DNA of 64,000 nucleotides from Candidozyma auris (taxonomy: Eukaryota > Ascomycota > Pichiomycetes > Serinales > Metschnikowiaceae), in the NCBI RefSeq assembly GCF_003013715.1, contig NC_072812.1:1178001-1242000 (forward strand), in the 5' to 3' direction. Below are positions 40,437 through 49,819 of the stretch, one piece after another. A program made the translations under genes and the position numbers. Below the pieces are notes generated by a model, which ran no database searches, was not told the DNA's origin, and saw only the letters and a list, made by a program, of their open reading frames with translations. The stretch's first letter is position 1. Each line of letters opens with the position of its first letter.

Positions 40437-40600
40437 GGTCCGGATGTAGCCTGGGAAGGGCCTCTTGTAGGTGTAGTTTCCAGGAGATGGAGGTGTGAGA
40501 AACAATGTGGAGGAGGTATAAAAAGGCAGCGAGGAAGTGAGTGCGCGAAGAGCCTAGCTTGGGAAGGTTAGCAGCAGGTGAGCGAGCAGTAAAGCAGGTT

Positions 40601-40624
40601 GGCAGGCAGGCAGGCAGGCAGGCA
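40601..40624. repeat. (GGCA)6 microsatellite
   Basis: Six perfect GGCA units, about 165 bp upstream of the zinc-cluster gene start and therefore probably in its promoter or leader. Confidence 0.9.
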
Positions 40625-43244
40625 GACGAGGCCCTGAGTAGCGGTCCTCGTATTGTGCTTGGAGCTGGGGAGCAATAAATAATTGAGTGAAGGCGACCAA
40701 TTGAAAAATTGTGAGGCGCCCTCAGTTGCAGCTAAAGGTTGTTGATGAATGAATAGATAATAATTTTAAAATAAAAAAAAAAATCAATGATTTAGTCGAG
40801 AAATCTCCTCTCCACGAGAACAGAGGAACTACTCCAGATATATAGTCAAACGGCGACAGTGGCAATGCCCATGCGGCACCAAGAGGTGCTTGACACACGT
40901 CTTGAGGCCTAAAAAAAAAGAAGTCTAGGGTGCGAAAAAAAAAGGCTGACTCCACGCATCGCTGCATGGCTTATTTTGGCACTGTTCCTTTTTCCTCCCA
41001 CAATCATCCACAACCGTCCTTTGTGCTTGTTTCGTTCGCACCTCAATCCAGCGACCAGTGGCTCCATGCGGCTTGGTGTGACTAACCTCGAAACAAACCG
41101 GCCAACGCACAGATTTGCACGTAATCTGATGCCTACCCGAGCCGGTCCGTCGCCAATTGGTTTTCATCATTCTCAATGGCAAGTGCCTGCTTCGGGTTCC
41201 TAATCTCTCTGACCTTACCTGCCAGGGTTGCGGCCGCTCGTGTATTTTTTTTTTTACCTTTTCTTTTCGCACGCTGCGTGGCCTCAACAGATACGTCCTC
41301 GCCATGCACACCGCAGAGGTTAGCCTCGTATTCCATGGGTGCTAATTGAGGGAGCATGGGATGAATCTCTGCTGGAGGGCTCGTGGGGGGTGATGACGCA
41401 TTGTTGGAAAGAACTGCTGTGTTTCGGTGACCAGGTGGTAACGCAGGGTCTAAACGTCGAAGAGCGATCTCGGCTCCGAGACTTTCTCTCCCTGGAGGGG
41501 GGAAGCATGCTCGCATACCTGGCTGGTCTGCTTGTTCCTCCCTTTGTTCCCGCACCGCTTCATATCTGTACCAGAAGGGCGCTTACCTAAGCGCACAGTA
41601 GCCCGGCAGCAGCACCCTACTTCTCTGCCACCTGATTTACCACCTCACCAAAGTACGTGCTACTGCCTCCCTTGCCGCTGCTTCTCCCCTCAGGCAAGAT
41701 GACAAATTCGATTGAGCCCAGCTCCAAAATTGCCATAGTAATGCTGGCTTTGTGGTCAATGCTGAGCTCCTTATTACTTCTTCTCCAATTTCCCATTGCT
41801 GTGTGTCCGGGGCCTTTTCTGCTTCCCTGTCCCGATCCGAGAATCACCCTCTTGCCGCGCGCCCTCGCAGGATCTGGCAGTATGATTCACCAATGGCCAG
41901 GTAATAATTGTGGGCCAACCACTACTGTTGCTGCAACAATGACCATTTCGTTGAATTCCCCGGAGCCACTTTCGGAGCAAGATTTCATGGTCCAGCTCAC
42001 GCTTCCAGCGCATGGTTCCGATTCATGTTCCCAACTCGGTTTGGGTGCGACCGTGATCCTCGTGCCGTTTTCTGCCAAATGTCGGGAGCGGCGCACCAGT
42101 CACACCGCTTTGCCTACTGGCAACCTCCAGGTCGGGGTCTTTCCTCGGCCACCCACAAGCCCTTGCCATTGCAACTGGCAGCCTCGTTTTCCCTGCCGCA
42201 TAGTCTTCTAGAACTCCCCTTCCGGGCTGCTTCCCTCAACGGTTTCCCAATTGTGTTTGCCACCAACGCTCAATGTTTGTTTTTCACTACCGAGTTCTAT
42301 CACCGAGAGTTCCGCCGAGCGGCTTCAGCACCAGCGGCCACGCGCGACGCCAACCCGAACCTAGGCCCCTTGGCCCGGCAGATGAAATTTAACAAGACCC
42401 TGGGAGCAACTTCAAACTACTCGTTGTCCCTCAGCCTGCTCACTACGTGAGTCAACTTGTCTCCACTGCTGCTGCCGAGACGAGAAATGTGAAGTGGTCC
42501 CAAGCCTCATGGCATAATCCTCGTAAATATTTTTTTTTTTTTTTTAGGTGCCTTCTCCACAGTGGATCGCTATTGGAAGACTTGTGCTGAAAGGCTGAGT
42601 TTTGAGTATTGACAAACTCAGTATTGTCAGGGTGGTTGCAGCCAAATCGCCACCTTTGTGCGGCACCTTTGAGCTCCACGTTTGCCTGTCTGGCGGCCAC
42701 TTTGTCGCCTGTCTCTGGCAAATCTTGTCTCGATTTCGCAGCTATCGTATCAACAATGTGCCTCGTGCCCATTGACCAACCAGAGCTTTGATGTGAGGCG
42801 ATTCGAAATTTAGAAAAGGTGGCGTATGGTTTCTAAGCACCGCATATCGAGATACGTCAGTAGTGTTCCATTTCTGTTCTGCCAAAACGCCGTTCCAATC
42901 GCTAGCCGTGTGTCCCCTCACCTTGACTACCAGTGTCCCTCGCGGCATTGTGCTTATCTTCTATTTTTTTGTTCTCTCAGCCTCCTTCTCCATGCCTCGT
43001 CAATTCTATCATAGTTCCACTGCTGCTGAGCCAGCCGCCTTCTAGAATCCTCACTTCCCTTCACTTTGCGCTCTCTAGCGTCTACTGGCTCTCCATTCTA
43101 TTTTTTGCTTATTATTTACACAAACATAGCTGCATTCATGCGGCCCAGAATGGCTAACCACTAGGTTTGTCCATGCCTGCTTTCATTACTCATTTGCCCT
43201 TTTCGGATTCTTCCCACATGTCTGCTGCTGTCTAATACTAAGTT

Positions 43245-43280
43245 GCTCTCTCTCTCTCTCTCTCTCTTTTTTTTTTTTTT
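43245..43280. repeat. (CT)11 followed by T14
   Basis: A pure pyrimidine tract 165-200 bp upstream of the GID7 start. It may be a transcription-initiation or nucleosome-excluding element. It also creates a misleading Leu/Ser-rich open frame that runs into GID7. Confidence 0.85.
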
Positions 43281-43443
43281 GGCCTGCGTTGCCCCTCCAA
43301 CGGTCTGTCCAGTAGTTTCCCTCACTACTACTCTAGTTCCTTATGCTGGGACCGCCGATGCACGGGTGCGCGCCAGAGACTCCCCAGGGCTTCCCCATAC
43401 TTCACCTCACACACTTGGAGGAAGCGACTTATTCAATATAAGC

Positions 43444-45645
43444 ATGTCTCGCGACTTCCAGCTTCAGCTCATCCGCAAGACTTTGGAAGACTTGGGCCAT
43501 GCTCCTGTTGCCGATTTGTTAGCCAAGCGCATTGCCGCTTCGGCCTCCACCTCAGCTTCGAACCAATCCGCCAAGGACGACCAGTCGAGTAGAATCGTTG
43601 CTGGTGACGAGCCCTACTCAGGGTCCCTGGGCTTCCTGTCGACTTTGGACGAACTCATCGGGGTTGGAAATTACAATGGGGTGATTGGGGCGTTTCAATC
43701 GTGCAATGACGAGTTTGATTTCGCCAATTCTCGCATCCAGATGACTCCAGCCCAGAAATCAACGTCCGTCTACTTAGTCCACAGATTTGCATTCTTGGAA
43801 AAAATTATTCTCAAGTCCTTCAGGCAATTGGAAGAAGCTGAAGCTGAAGGGCTCGTCAAGTTATTGCAAGTTGACCTAACACGGGCATTCAATGCAATTG
43901 ACTCGTCTGCGAGAAGCCTGGCGGCAACCTCGAATATAACATCGTCTTTGTCCAGAGAAAATGAGGCCTCGCTATTTTTCTCCTTGTTGATGCAAACTCC
44001 TTTACCGGACGCCCTTGAACTGCAAATATTGACTCCCAGTGTCACATTGACTGAGCTCAAATATCACAAGCCACTTCCCCTTGACGCAGAAGCATTCATT
44101 GCCAGAGTGAGAAACATCCTTTCTCATCATTTGCACAGTATTTTGTCGTCAGGAAAGAATGATAAAGCATCGACGTCTTCTCTGTGGAGTTATCATGACA
44201 TTCCTGCCAATTGCTTTGAGGATTTGATTCGTCACGCAACTCTACATAAATTGCTGAAGTCGATTTATTACCTACCCCCTAGAACGGAGCCTTATCTCAC
44301 GGATAATTTGCCCATGTCTATGATCTTCCCGTCACCACTCAATCATTTGAGCAAAGATGATCTCCCCATACATCTCTTACATACGTTGTCGGATCACAGT
44401 GATGAAGTTTGGTATTCTAACTTCTCTCCCCTGGGTCGTTTCTTAGCAACGGGATCTTTGGACGGTACATGCAATATTTATGATGTCCAGAACGGTTTCT
44501 CTCTTCTTGCTGAATTGGATGCTAATGCTGAGGATCAGGAAAGCGCATTCGTAAGCGGATCCCATAAACCTGCTCTTGATAAGAAAAAGGGCATCATTTA
44601 CTTTTGCTGGGAACCCCATGAAAGATACATTGTGACTTGTTGCCTTGATACAGTCATAAGGGTATGGCGTGTGGAGAACATCACCCAGAGCAAACGCATC
44701 ACAAGGTCTATGGATGATACGAAACTCACCTCGTTGGTATCATGTTTCACTCTCGGTGAGCGTATGCGGACATGGCCATGTGAATTCTTGCCCTATAAAA
44801 AGAATGCTACGCCCCATTTCATTGTCGGCTCCCCGGATAAGGTTCTAAAGGTTTTCACCGTTGATGGTACTGAGGTTTTGGATTTTTACAGTGATGCTGA
44901 TGAATGGCTGACCATACTTGATGATGAAACGCCTCTGTCAGCAACTCAGAATGTCACCAGCTTAACGGGTAGCTATATACGATCCGACCCTGACGTCCCT
45001 GCCTCATCGGGTAATGACCACACCAGTGGAACGAATGTTGATGACAGCAAAAGTTCTGCTGCGTCTCTGCAACAATTCAAACGCATAAACGACTTTGCGA
45101 TCACCGCAAACGGTAAGGTCCTCATTACTGCGAATAACGATAAACAGGTTTTTTTTTATAGGATTCCAGACTTGTTTGATCCGGCAGCTACGACATCACG
45201 AATTGCCCTGTTGAGTCTCAATGGAAGATTAACATCGTGTACGGTGTCAGCTAACGACAGGTATATGTTGTTGAGTATAGCCCCCGAAGAATTGCAGTTG
45301 TGGGACATCTCACCATTGGAACGCTATGAGAAGCCGTTCTTAAAGCAGAAATTTGTCGGTCAAAGTCAAGCCACTTACATGGTGAGATCGTGTTTTGGAT
45401 ACCTTAATGTGCCAGAGAACAAGGAAGAGTTGATTCTAAGTGGAAGTGATGATGGTTATATCTACATTTGGAAATTAGAAACGGGCCAGCTTGTAACTCG
45501 AATCCGTGGACATCACGGTCTTTGCAATTCTGTTGCGTGGAACAGGTTCTACAAACCAACTGGTCAAGGTAAAGACTACGGCTTGTATTGGAGTTCTGCA
45601 GGAGACGATAAATTGGTCAAGATTTGGGGACCTAGGAATTCGTAA
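43444..45645 (+). CDS. GID7: GID/CTLH E3 ligase subunit 7 (WDR26-type)
   Basis: 733 aa (S. cerevisiae Gid7 745). An N-terminal LisH (about 5-37, RDFQLQLIRKTLEDLGHAPVADLL) leads into a CTLH-type helical region. A C-terminal WD40 propeller runs from about residue 315 to the end (for example SDEVWYSNFSPLGRFLATGSLDG and LVKIWG). It is part of the GID complex that ubiquitinates gluconeogenic enzymes and drives higher-order assembly. The start at 43444 (MSRDFQLQ) is chosen because upstream codons come from the CT/T tract. One CTG (44431-44433) lies in the FSP-x-GR loop. Confidence 0.9.
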   Translation: MSRDFQLQLIRKTLEDLGHAPVADLLAKRIAASASTSASNQSAKDDQSSRIVAGDEPYSGSLGFLSTLDELIGVGNYNGVIGAFQSCNDEFDFANSRIQMTPAQKSTSVYLVHRFAFLEKIILKSFRQLEEAEAEGLVKLLQVDLTRAFNAIDSSARSLAATSNITSSLSRENEASLFFSLLMQTPLPDALELQILTPSVTLTELKYHKPLPLDAEAFIARVRNILSHHLHSILSSGKNDKASTSSLWSYHDIPANCFEDLIRHATLHKLLKSIYYLPPRTEPYLTDNLPMSMIFPSPLNHLSKDDLPIHLLHTLSDHSDEVWYSNFSPLGRFLATGSLDGTCNIYDVQNGFSLLAELDANAEDQESAFVSGSHKPALDKKKGIIYFCWEPHERYIVTCCLDTVIRVWRVENITQSKRITRSMDDTKLTSLVSCFTLGERMRTWPCEFLPYKKNATPHFIVGSPDKVLKVFTVDGTEVLDFYSDADEWLTILDDETPLSATQNVTSLTGSYIRSDPDVPASSGNDHTSGTNVDDSKSSAASLQQFKRINDFAITANGKVLITANNDKQVFFYRIPDLFDPAATTSRIALLSLNGRLTSCTVSANDRYMLLSIAPEELQLWDISPLERYEKPFLKQKFVGQSQATYMVRSCFGYLNVPENKEELILSGSDDGYIYIWKLETGQLVTRIRGHHGLCNSVAWNRFYKPTGQGKDYGLYWSSAGDDKLVKIWGPRNS

Positions 45646-45688
45646 ACTAGTGGAGTTTATTTTAGAGGTAATGGAAAATCAATATATC

Positions 45689-47329
45689 TTACAACTCGTC
45701 GTGCTCAGCCTTCTCTTTTGGAGCAACATCCTCTTCATCAGCCTCCTCCTCGATAATCTGCTTCTCAGCTTTCAATTTCTCACCATCGACTCCCAAGCCC
45801 TTCTTTTTGATGTAGGCCATCAAAGATTCCAAGTCTCTGCCGTCGGTGTAAAGGTGATGCTCTCTGATACCAGTCTTTGGGTCGACCTTACCATTGGCAG
45901 GATAGAAAATGAGAGTTGGGTAACCCTCGATCGGGATTGGCGTGTCAACATCATTCAATGTGTGGTCAATGTGTGCAATGACAACCTGAGAGTCGTCGTT
46001 CTTTGATTCGTAGATCTCAGCCAACTCCTCCCAAATTGGGGCCAACTTCTTGCAGTGACCGCACCATGGAGCATAATATTTGATGAAAACGTCTTTGCTG
46101 GTATCCTTGAGAACATCGTCGTAGTTGTGAGAGACTAACTTGACGACTGCTTGATTGGCGATCTCCTCTTCGGTTGGCAATGGCTCGGACTTGATGATTG
46201 GGTCCACCTTGCCGGCCAAGAAGTCCTCAACAAACTTCTCGATATCCTTGGTTGAGGGGCCGTTAGGGTGCTCCGTCTGGTCGAGACCGTACTTTCTGCT
46301 GTTCGAGTTGTCCTGAATAGCGAACAAAGGAACAATGTCAGGATTCATATTCAAGACTTCGGCATGACGACCGTATTGAGAAGCATCCAAACCAACAAAA
46401 TTGATCTTACCAACGTACTTCTTACCCAAATCATTGAAGAACTTGTCAACTTTGGCTCTCTCGTCGATGTGAGAATAGAAGTAGTAACCCAAAGGCAAGG
46501 GGGAGGACATGTAAGTCAAATATGTCTCTCTGTTAATATCGCCAAAATATGGGACTTTAGCGTTGACAGAAAACTCGGTCAACTCCTCTTTGTTGATGTC
46601 ACCAGAAAACACTCTGACGTCATCCAATTGATTGGGGTGGATCACCAAGTAGGCAGGCTCATTTAACTTCGACAAATCCGCGCTAACGGCCTTATCGAGC
46701 TTAGCAATTTCTGCATCATCTTCGATGGAGAAAAATGACATGGTTCTTCTCTTCTCGTTAGCCAACTCGCCGTAGGTCTCATTCAGAGCCTGGAATTTTT
46801 TGTGCAAGTTAGATGGGAACACCTGCACCATAAGAGGTTGATTCTCCTTCTTGGTAAGTTTGACGAACTCAGAGGCGTCCTCGACCAACTGAACGGGTGG
46901 AAGGGATTGTTTGATCATGTAGTTGGCGATTCCCTCGGCATCACGAGGACCATCGTAGTCGTCTGGCTGAACGAATGGGCCCCTCATGACCTTCATGGTT
47001 GGGTAGCCTCTGATGTCGTGCTTCTGACACAAGTCTTGCTCCTCGGTACAGTCCACCTGGGCCAATTTGATGTTGGGGTGGGACTCGTTCAACATGTCGG
47101 CAGCCTTGGAGAATTCGGGGCCCAACATCTTACAGTAGCCACACCATGGGGCAAAGAACTCAGTCAAGACCAATGGGTTTTCTTCAAGGAAACTCTTAAA
47201 TTTCTTCTCTGTCAACTTGACAACAGCAGAATTTGGATCAGCGGAGGCCTCGCCGTCAGTTGGACCACTGGCAGAGACCACAGCAAGGAGGGTAGCAATA
47301 GCGGCGGTGGAAAATTTCCAAAACTTCAT
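45689..47329 (-). CDS. PDI1: Protein disulfide isomerase
   Basis: 546 aa (S. cerevisiae Pdi1 522). A signal peptide (1-20) is followed by thioredoxin folds a-b-b'-a', an acidic tail and the ER-retrieval signal HDEL. The a' active site is the classic CGHC (423-426). The first site is CGYC (63-66), with Tyr in place of His. It oxidises and isomerises disulfides in the ER with Ero1. Codon use is strongly biased, as expected for an abundant protein. A CACGTG lies about 160 bp upstream. Convergent with GID7. Confidence 0.95.
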   Translation of the reverse strand: MKFWKFSTAAIATLLAVVSASGPTDGEASADPNSAVVKLTEKKFKSFLEENPLVLTEFFAPWCGYCKMLGPEFSKAADMLNESHPNIKLAQVDCTEEQDLCQKHDIRGYPTMKVMRGPFVQPDDYDGPRDAEGIANYMIKQSLPPVQLVEDASEFVKLTKKENQPLMVQVFPSNLHKKFQALNETYGELANEKRRTMSFFSIEDDAEIAKLDKAVSADLSKLNEPAYLVIHPNQLDDVRVFSGDINKEELTEFSVNAKVPYFGDINRETYLTYMSSPLPLGYYFYSHIDERAKVDKFFNDLGKKYVGKINFVGLDASQYGRHAEVLNMNPDIVPLFAIQDNSNSRKYGLDQTEHPNGPSTKDIEKFVEDFLAGKVDPIIKSEPLPTEEEIANQAVVKLVSHNYDDVLKDTSKDVFIKYYAPWCGHCKKLAPIWEELAEIYESKNDDSQVVIAHIDHTLNDVDTPIPIEGYPTLIFYPANGKVDPKTGIREHHLYTDGRDLESLMAYIKKKGLGVDGEKLKAEKQIIEEEADEEDVAPKEKAEHDEL

Positions 47330-47916
47330 TTTCTATGAATTATGATTATATCAATACCTTCTGCAACTAAGTTTGACTTCTAGTGGGTACAGAAAGATCA
47401 AAGAATAAAGGAATTACTAAGCGCTTGCTAAAGCGCATTTGAAATCAATGGGGACCATTTTGACACCGTGTACCGAGAAGATGGCGGTCACGTGCACGCC
47501 TTAGAAAGTTCCATAGCGCGTTGCTTTGGTGCCGTTCCAATGGGCCAGGCGCAATAATATAAGCAATATAATATTCCATAATGCTGCCTGTAAGCTTCAG
47601 TGTTGAAATTTTGATCTCTGCATTCTACATTTATTAGCTGACTTGTGCTCTGGTTCTCTCCTATAGTGATTCAAGAATGATTTTGCAGCCGTGCACTCGA
47701 GAGATAACACCACGATTGTACTACCGTAAAGTGAAAGAAATGAATCTAGATTCAATGTTCATTATGAGTGGTCGCCAGGCTCACTGAAGAGGCAATAGGG
47801 TGAGTGCTTAAACTACTGCCAGCAACACGAGGTTTGTTTGCTTAATTCATAAGTACGAAGGGGTGTTTCCGAATTAGTGTGGTTGTCTAGAAGTATAGCG
47901 GGCTTCCCCTTTGCTC
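47330..47916. other. Intergenic: PDI1 promoter
   Basis: A 587-bp region between two minus-strand genes. No gene is seen. It contains the CACGTG at 47489-47494. Confidence 0.45.
47489..47494. promoter_or_regulatory. CACGTG element upstream of PDI1
   Basis: GGTCACGTGCACG about 160 bp before the PDI1 ATG. It could bind Cbf1, or Hac1 in the unfolded-protein response, since some UPR elements share an ACGTG core. The sequence alone cannot tell which. Confidence 0.4.
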
Positions 47917-48609
47917 TTAATTGCCCAAGCTTATACCAAAGAACTCTCCCCAATTGCTCCAGGTGTCCATTTCAGTGTCGTAAATGTAGGCCATGGAGTG
48001 TCTTAACGAGGACTGCAAGTATTGTGGGTGGAAGTCATAAATGAACATAACGAGCGCCCAAACGAGCACTGCAAAATACTTCCAAGACTTATTGTAAATT
48101 TTGGCTTTAAACCTCCTTGTTTGAGATTCGGTCAAGTCCTTCCACAAGACATCCTCACCTCTAATTCTCAATTTGGGCTGGCGACAGTTCAAGAGAATAT
48201 CAACAAGGATCTTACCCAAAGCCAATGTTACTCTCGAATAGCAGTATAAGGTAATTTGATGGGTGATGCCAGGGTTAAACACCCCAAAATGCTGAGAGTA
48301 AACAACCCAGCCACCAATGGCGCCGGCGATGAACTTAATAAGGCCAATGTTGTCACCCAAAAGCTTATCCTGCTTTAAGATACTCACGATTGTCTTGTAC
48401 AAGAAGGCAAAGGAAGCCAAGACTATGGTGTGTTGTTTTGTAGCGTTCAAGACCTGCTTGAGACGTGGGCCCAAAGGGCCAGAGCGATATAACATGTTGA
48501 TTACCAAGGCATGGGAGAACCTTAGCTTACCGCCATACACAATACCGTTTCTGGAGGACCGCAAGGCCTCAAGAAGTGGGCGATAGAGGGGGTTGGACAA
48601 TATATTCAT
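47917..48609 (-). CDS. PXMP4/PMP24-like peroxisomal membrane protein
   Basis: 230 aa from the ATG at 48609 (MNILSNPLYRPLLEALRSSRNGIVYGGKLRFSH). Tim17/Tim22/PMP24-type membrane protein with about four hydrophobic spans. The RNGIVYGGKLRFSHALVI stretch matches the PXMP4 pattern (RNGIVYGxKxRxPHALV). Filamentous fungi and many yeasts carry such a gene, but S. cerevisiae lacks a clear one. Function in peroxisomes is not settled. The longer open frame upstream lacks an ATG. Confidence 0.78.
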   Translation of the reverse strand: MNILSNPLYRPLLEALRSSRNGIVYGGKLRFSHALVINMLYRSGPLGPRLKQVLNATKQHTIVLASFAFLYKTIVSILKQDKLLGDNIGLIKFIAGAIGGWVVYSQHFGVFNPGITHQITLYCYSRVTLALGKILVDILLNCRQPKLRIRGEDVLWKDLTESQTRRFKAKIYNKSWKYFAVLVWALVMFIYDFHPQYLQSSLRHSMAYIYDTEMDTWSNWGEFFGISLGN

Positions 48610-49819
48610 TCTGGCCGAGGGAGTAGGTGAAACTGACAAGCAATGTTATACGACGTTCGGTATGGAGAACTCAGCCCTCGAATGCGTGCGTTTGGAAGCA
48701 ATATAGTATAAGAAGCCCTCTTTCTATCTAAATCGGAGGAATCGCAAATAGCCCACCTTGTAGAAGAAACTGGGACAAGATGGAAGCTGTAGATCTGGAC
48801 GGTTTTATGTGGAGTAATTTTACGTGCACACAAATAAAGACACCGAAATGGGTGAGGGTTGGCACGATAGCCGAGGCGAGTCGGGACAAAGGAAGTGAAA
48901 GAAGGATCGACCTTTTAATGAAAATAAAAAGAAAGAAAAGAAAAGCCGTCGATGATCAATTTCTAGTAAACAAAGCCTACGTATGTGAGCAGCAAAATTG
49001 TAGGTTTCCTTCTTTCTTTTTTCACGTCAAAGCTGTTTGTAAAAGTATTGTATGGCTTCGTAGTGGTGTCTGAGTTTCAGCTACCTAGTTACATTTTTCT
49101 CACAGATGCCAGTTTTACGTAGATTTCGCAGAAGTCTTCCTCTAGACGATCAGTATAAAAGGAACTCTCAATTGAATGATGAAAAAAAGAGTGAGTATGG
49201 ATTGAGCAATTTTTTAAAGCCTTTGTTTTGAGGAAAAAATTCTTTCCTTTTTTTTTTAACCCATTTGAATCCTACTTAGGTTACGACTGCCTCGCTTGGC
49301 ATCCCCAGCGGGCTTTCTCGCAGTCACTTTTGGCGCGCCAGGGGTTTTTCTCAACCAACTTGGTGCACTTTCCTGCTCATTTTCCAGTCCTGCCGCCTCT
49401 TGGTCTGGCGTTCGTGCGAAACGTCCATAATTTTTTTTTTTTTTTCGTCCTCTACTCACTGCATCGCTCTACCTTTCTTCACTTTCCTAGTTCGTGCTAC
49501 TACTAGAAAAAGTGCTGGTATTTGAACCACAGGCTCACTGCATTCGTGTCCAATAGCTGTTGTCTAAAATTCTTTGCTGACTGCAAGCTATAGTTTCTTT
49601 ATAAGAGTCTGTATCATCGTGATTGCCACTTCATTTTTCCTTCGTCGCTAGTACAGATTTTTTTTCACAGGTCTCATAGGCTCGTTTGAACAAAAAGTTA
49701 GACAAAAGAAGTTATCTTCAACGGCTTGCAAACCCTGAGACGCCAAAATTTTCAACAACCTTCATAACTTTTGAAACACCTCATATCTTCATCAACCTCG
49801 GGAATCGTAATTAGGCAAG
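48610..49819. other. Divergent intergenic region (1.2 kb)
   Basis: Promoters of the PXMP4-like gene (minus) and the La-motif gene (plus). No supported gene. It contains T-runs at 49247-49257 and 49430-49445 and a 10-bp palindrome TGGCGCGCCA at 49331-49340. The stretch before the plus-strand gene is C/T-rich and may form a long leader. Confidence 0.5.

Larger units (their letters stand above)
40437..43443. other. 3-kb divergent intergenic region, GC-rich and pyrimidine-biased
   Basis: The longest gap in the window, between the zinc-cluster regulator (minus) and GID7 (plus). Several open frames of 140-185 codons on both strands (for example plus 41657-42211 and 41908-42450, minus 41133-41555) overlap one another. 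They read as Pro/Ser/Leu-rich low complexity and resemble no protein I know, so I do not call them genes. It contains a (GGCA)6 array, A and T tracts, a (CT)n-T14 tract and a possible 3' splice site at 43153-43164. A large regulatory region or long leaders are likely. Confidence 0.6.

Noticed and set aside
41133..41555. Minus-strand 140-codon frame
   Set aside because: No recognisable domain, overlaps plus-strand frames, composition like noncoding GC-rich DNA.
41657..42450. Open frames of 180-185 codons in the GC-rich intergenic region
   Set aside because: They overlap each other in different frames, are Pro/Ser/Leu-rich and resemble nothing known; GC-rich DNA gives long chance frames.
40925..43240. 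Centromere
   Set aside because: Centromeres in related yeasts are AT-rich troughs or carry inverted repeats; this is GC-rich with no such repeats.
43243..43443. N-terminal extension of GID7 (Leu/Ser/Phe-rich)
   Set aside because: Translation of a CT/T tract; the LisH start at 43444 fits the family.
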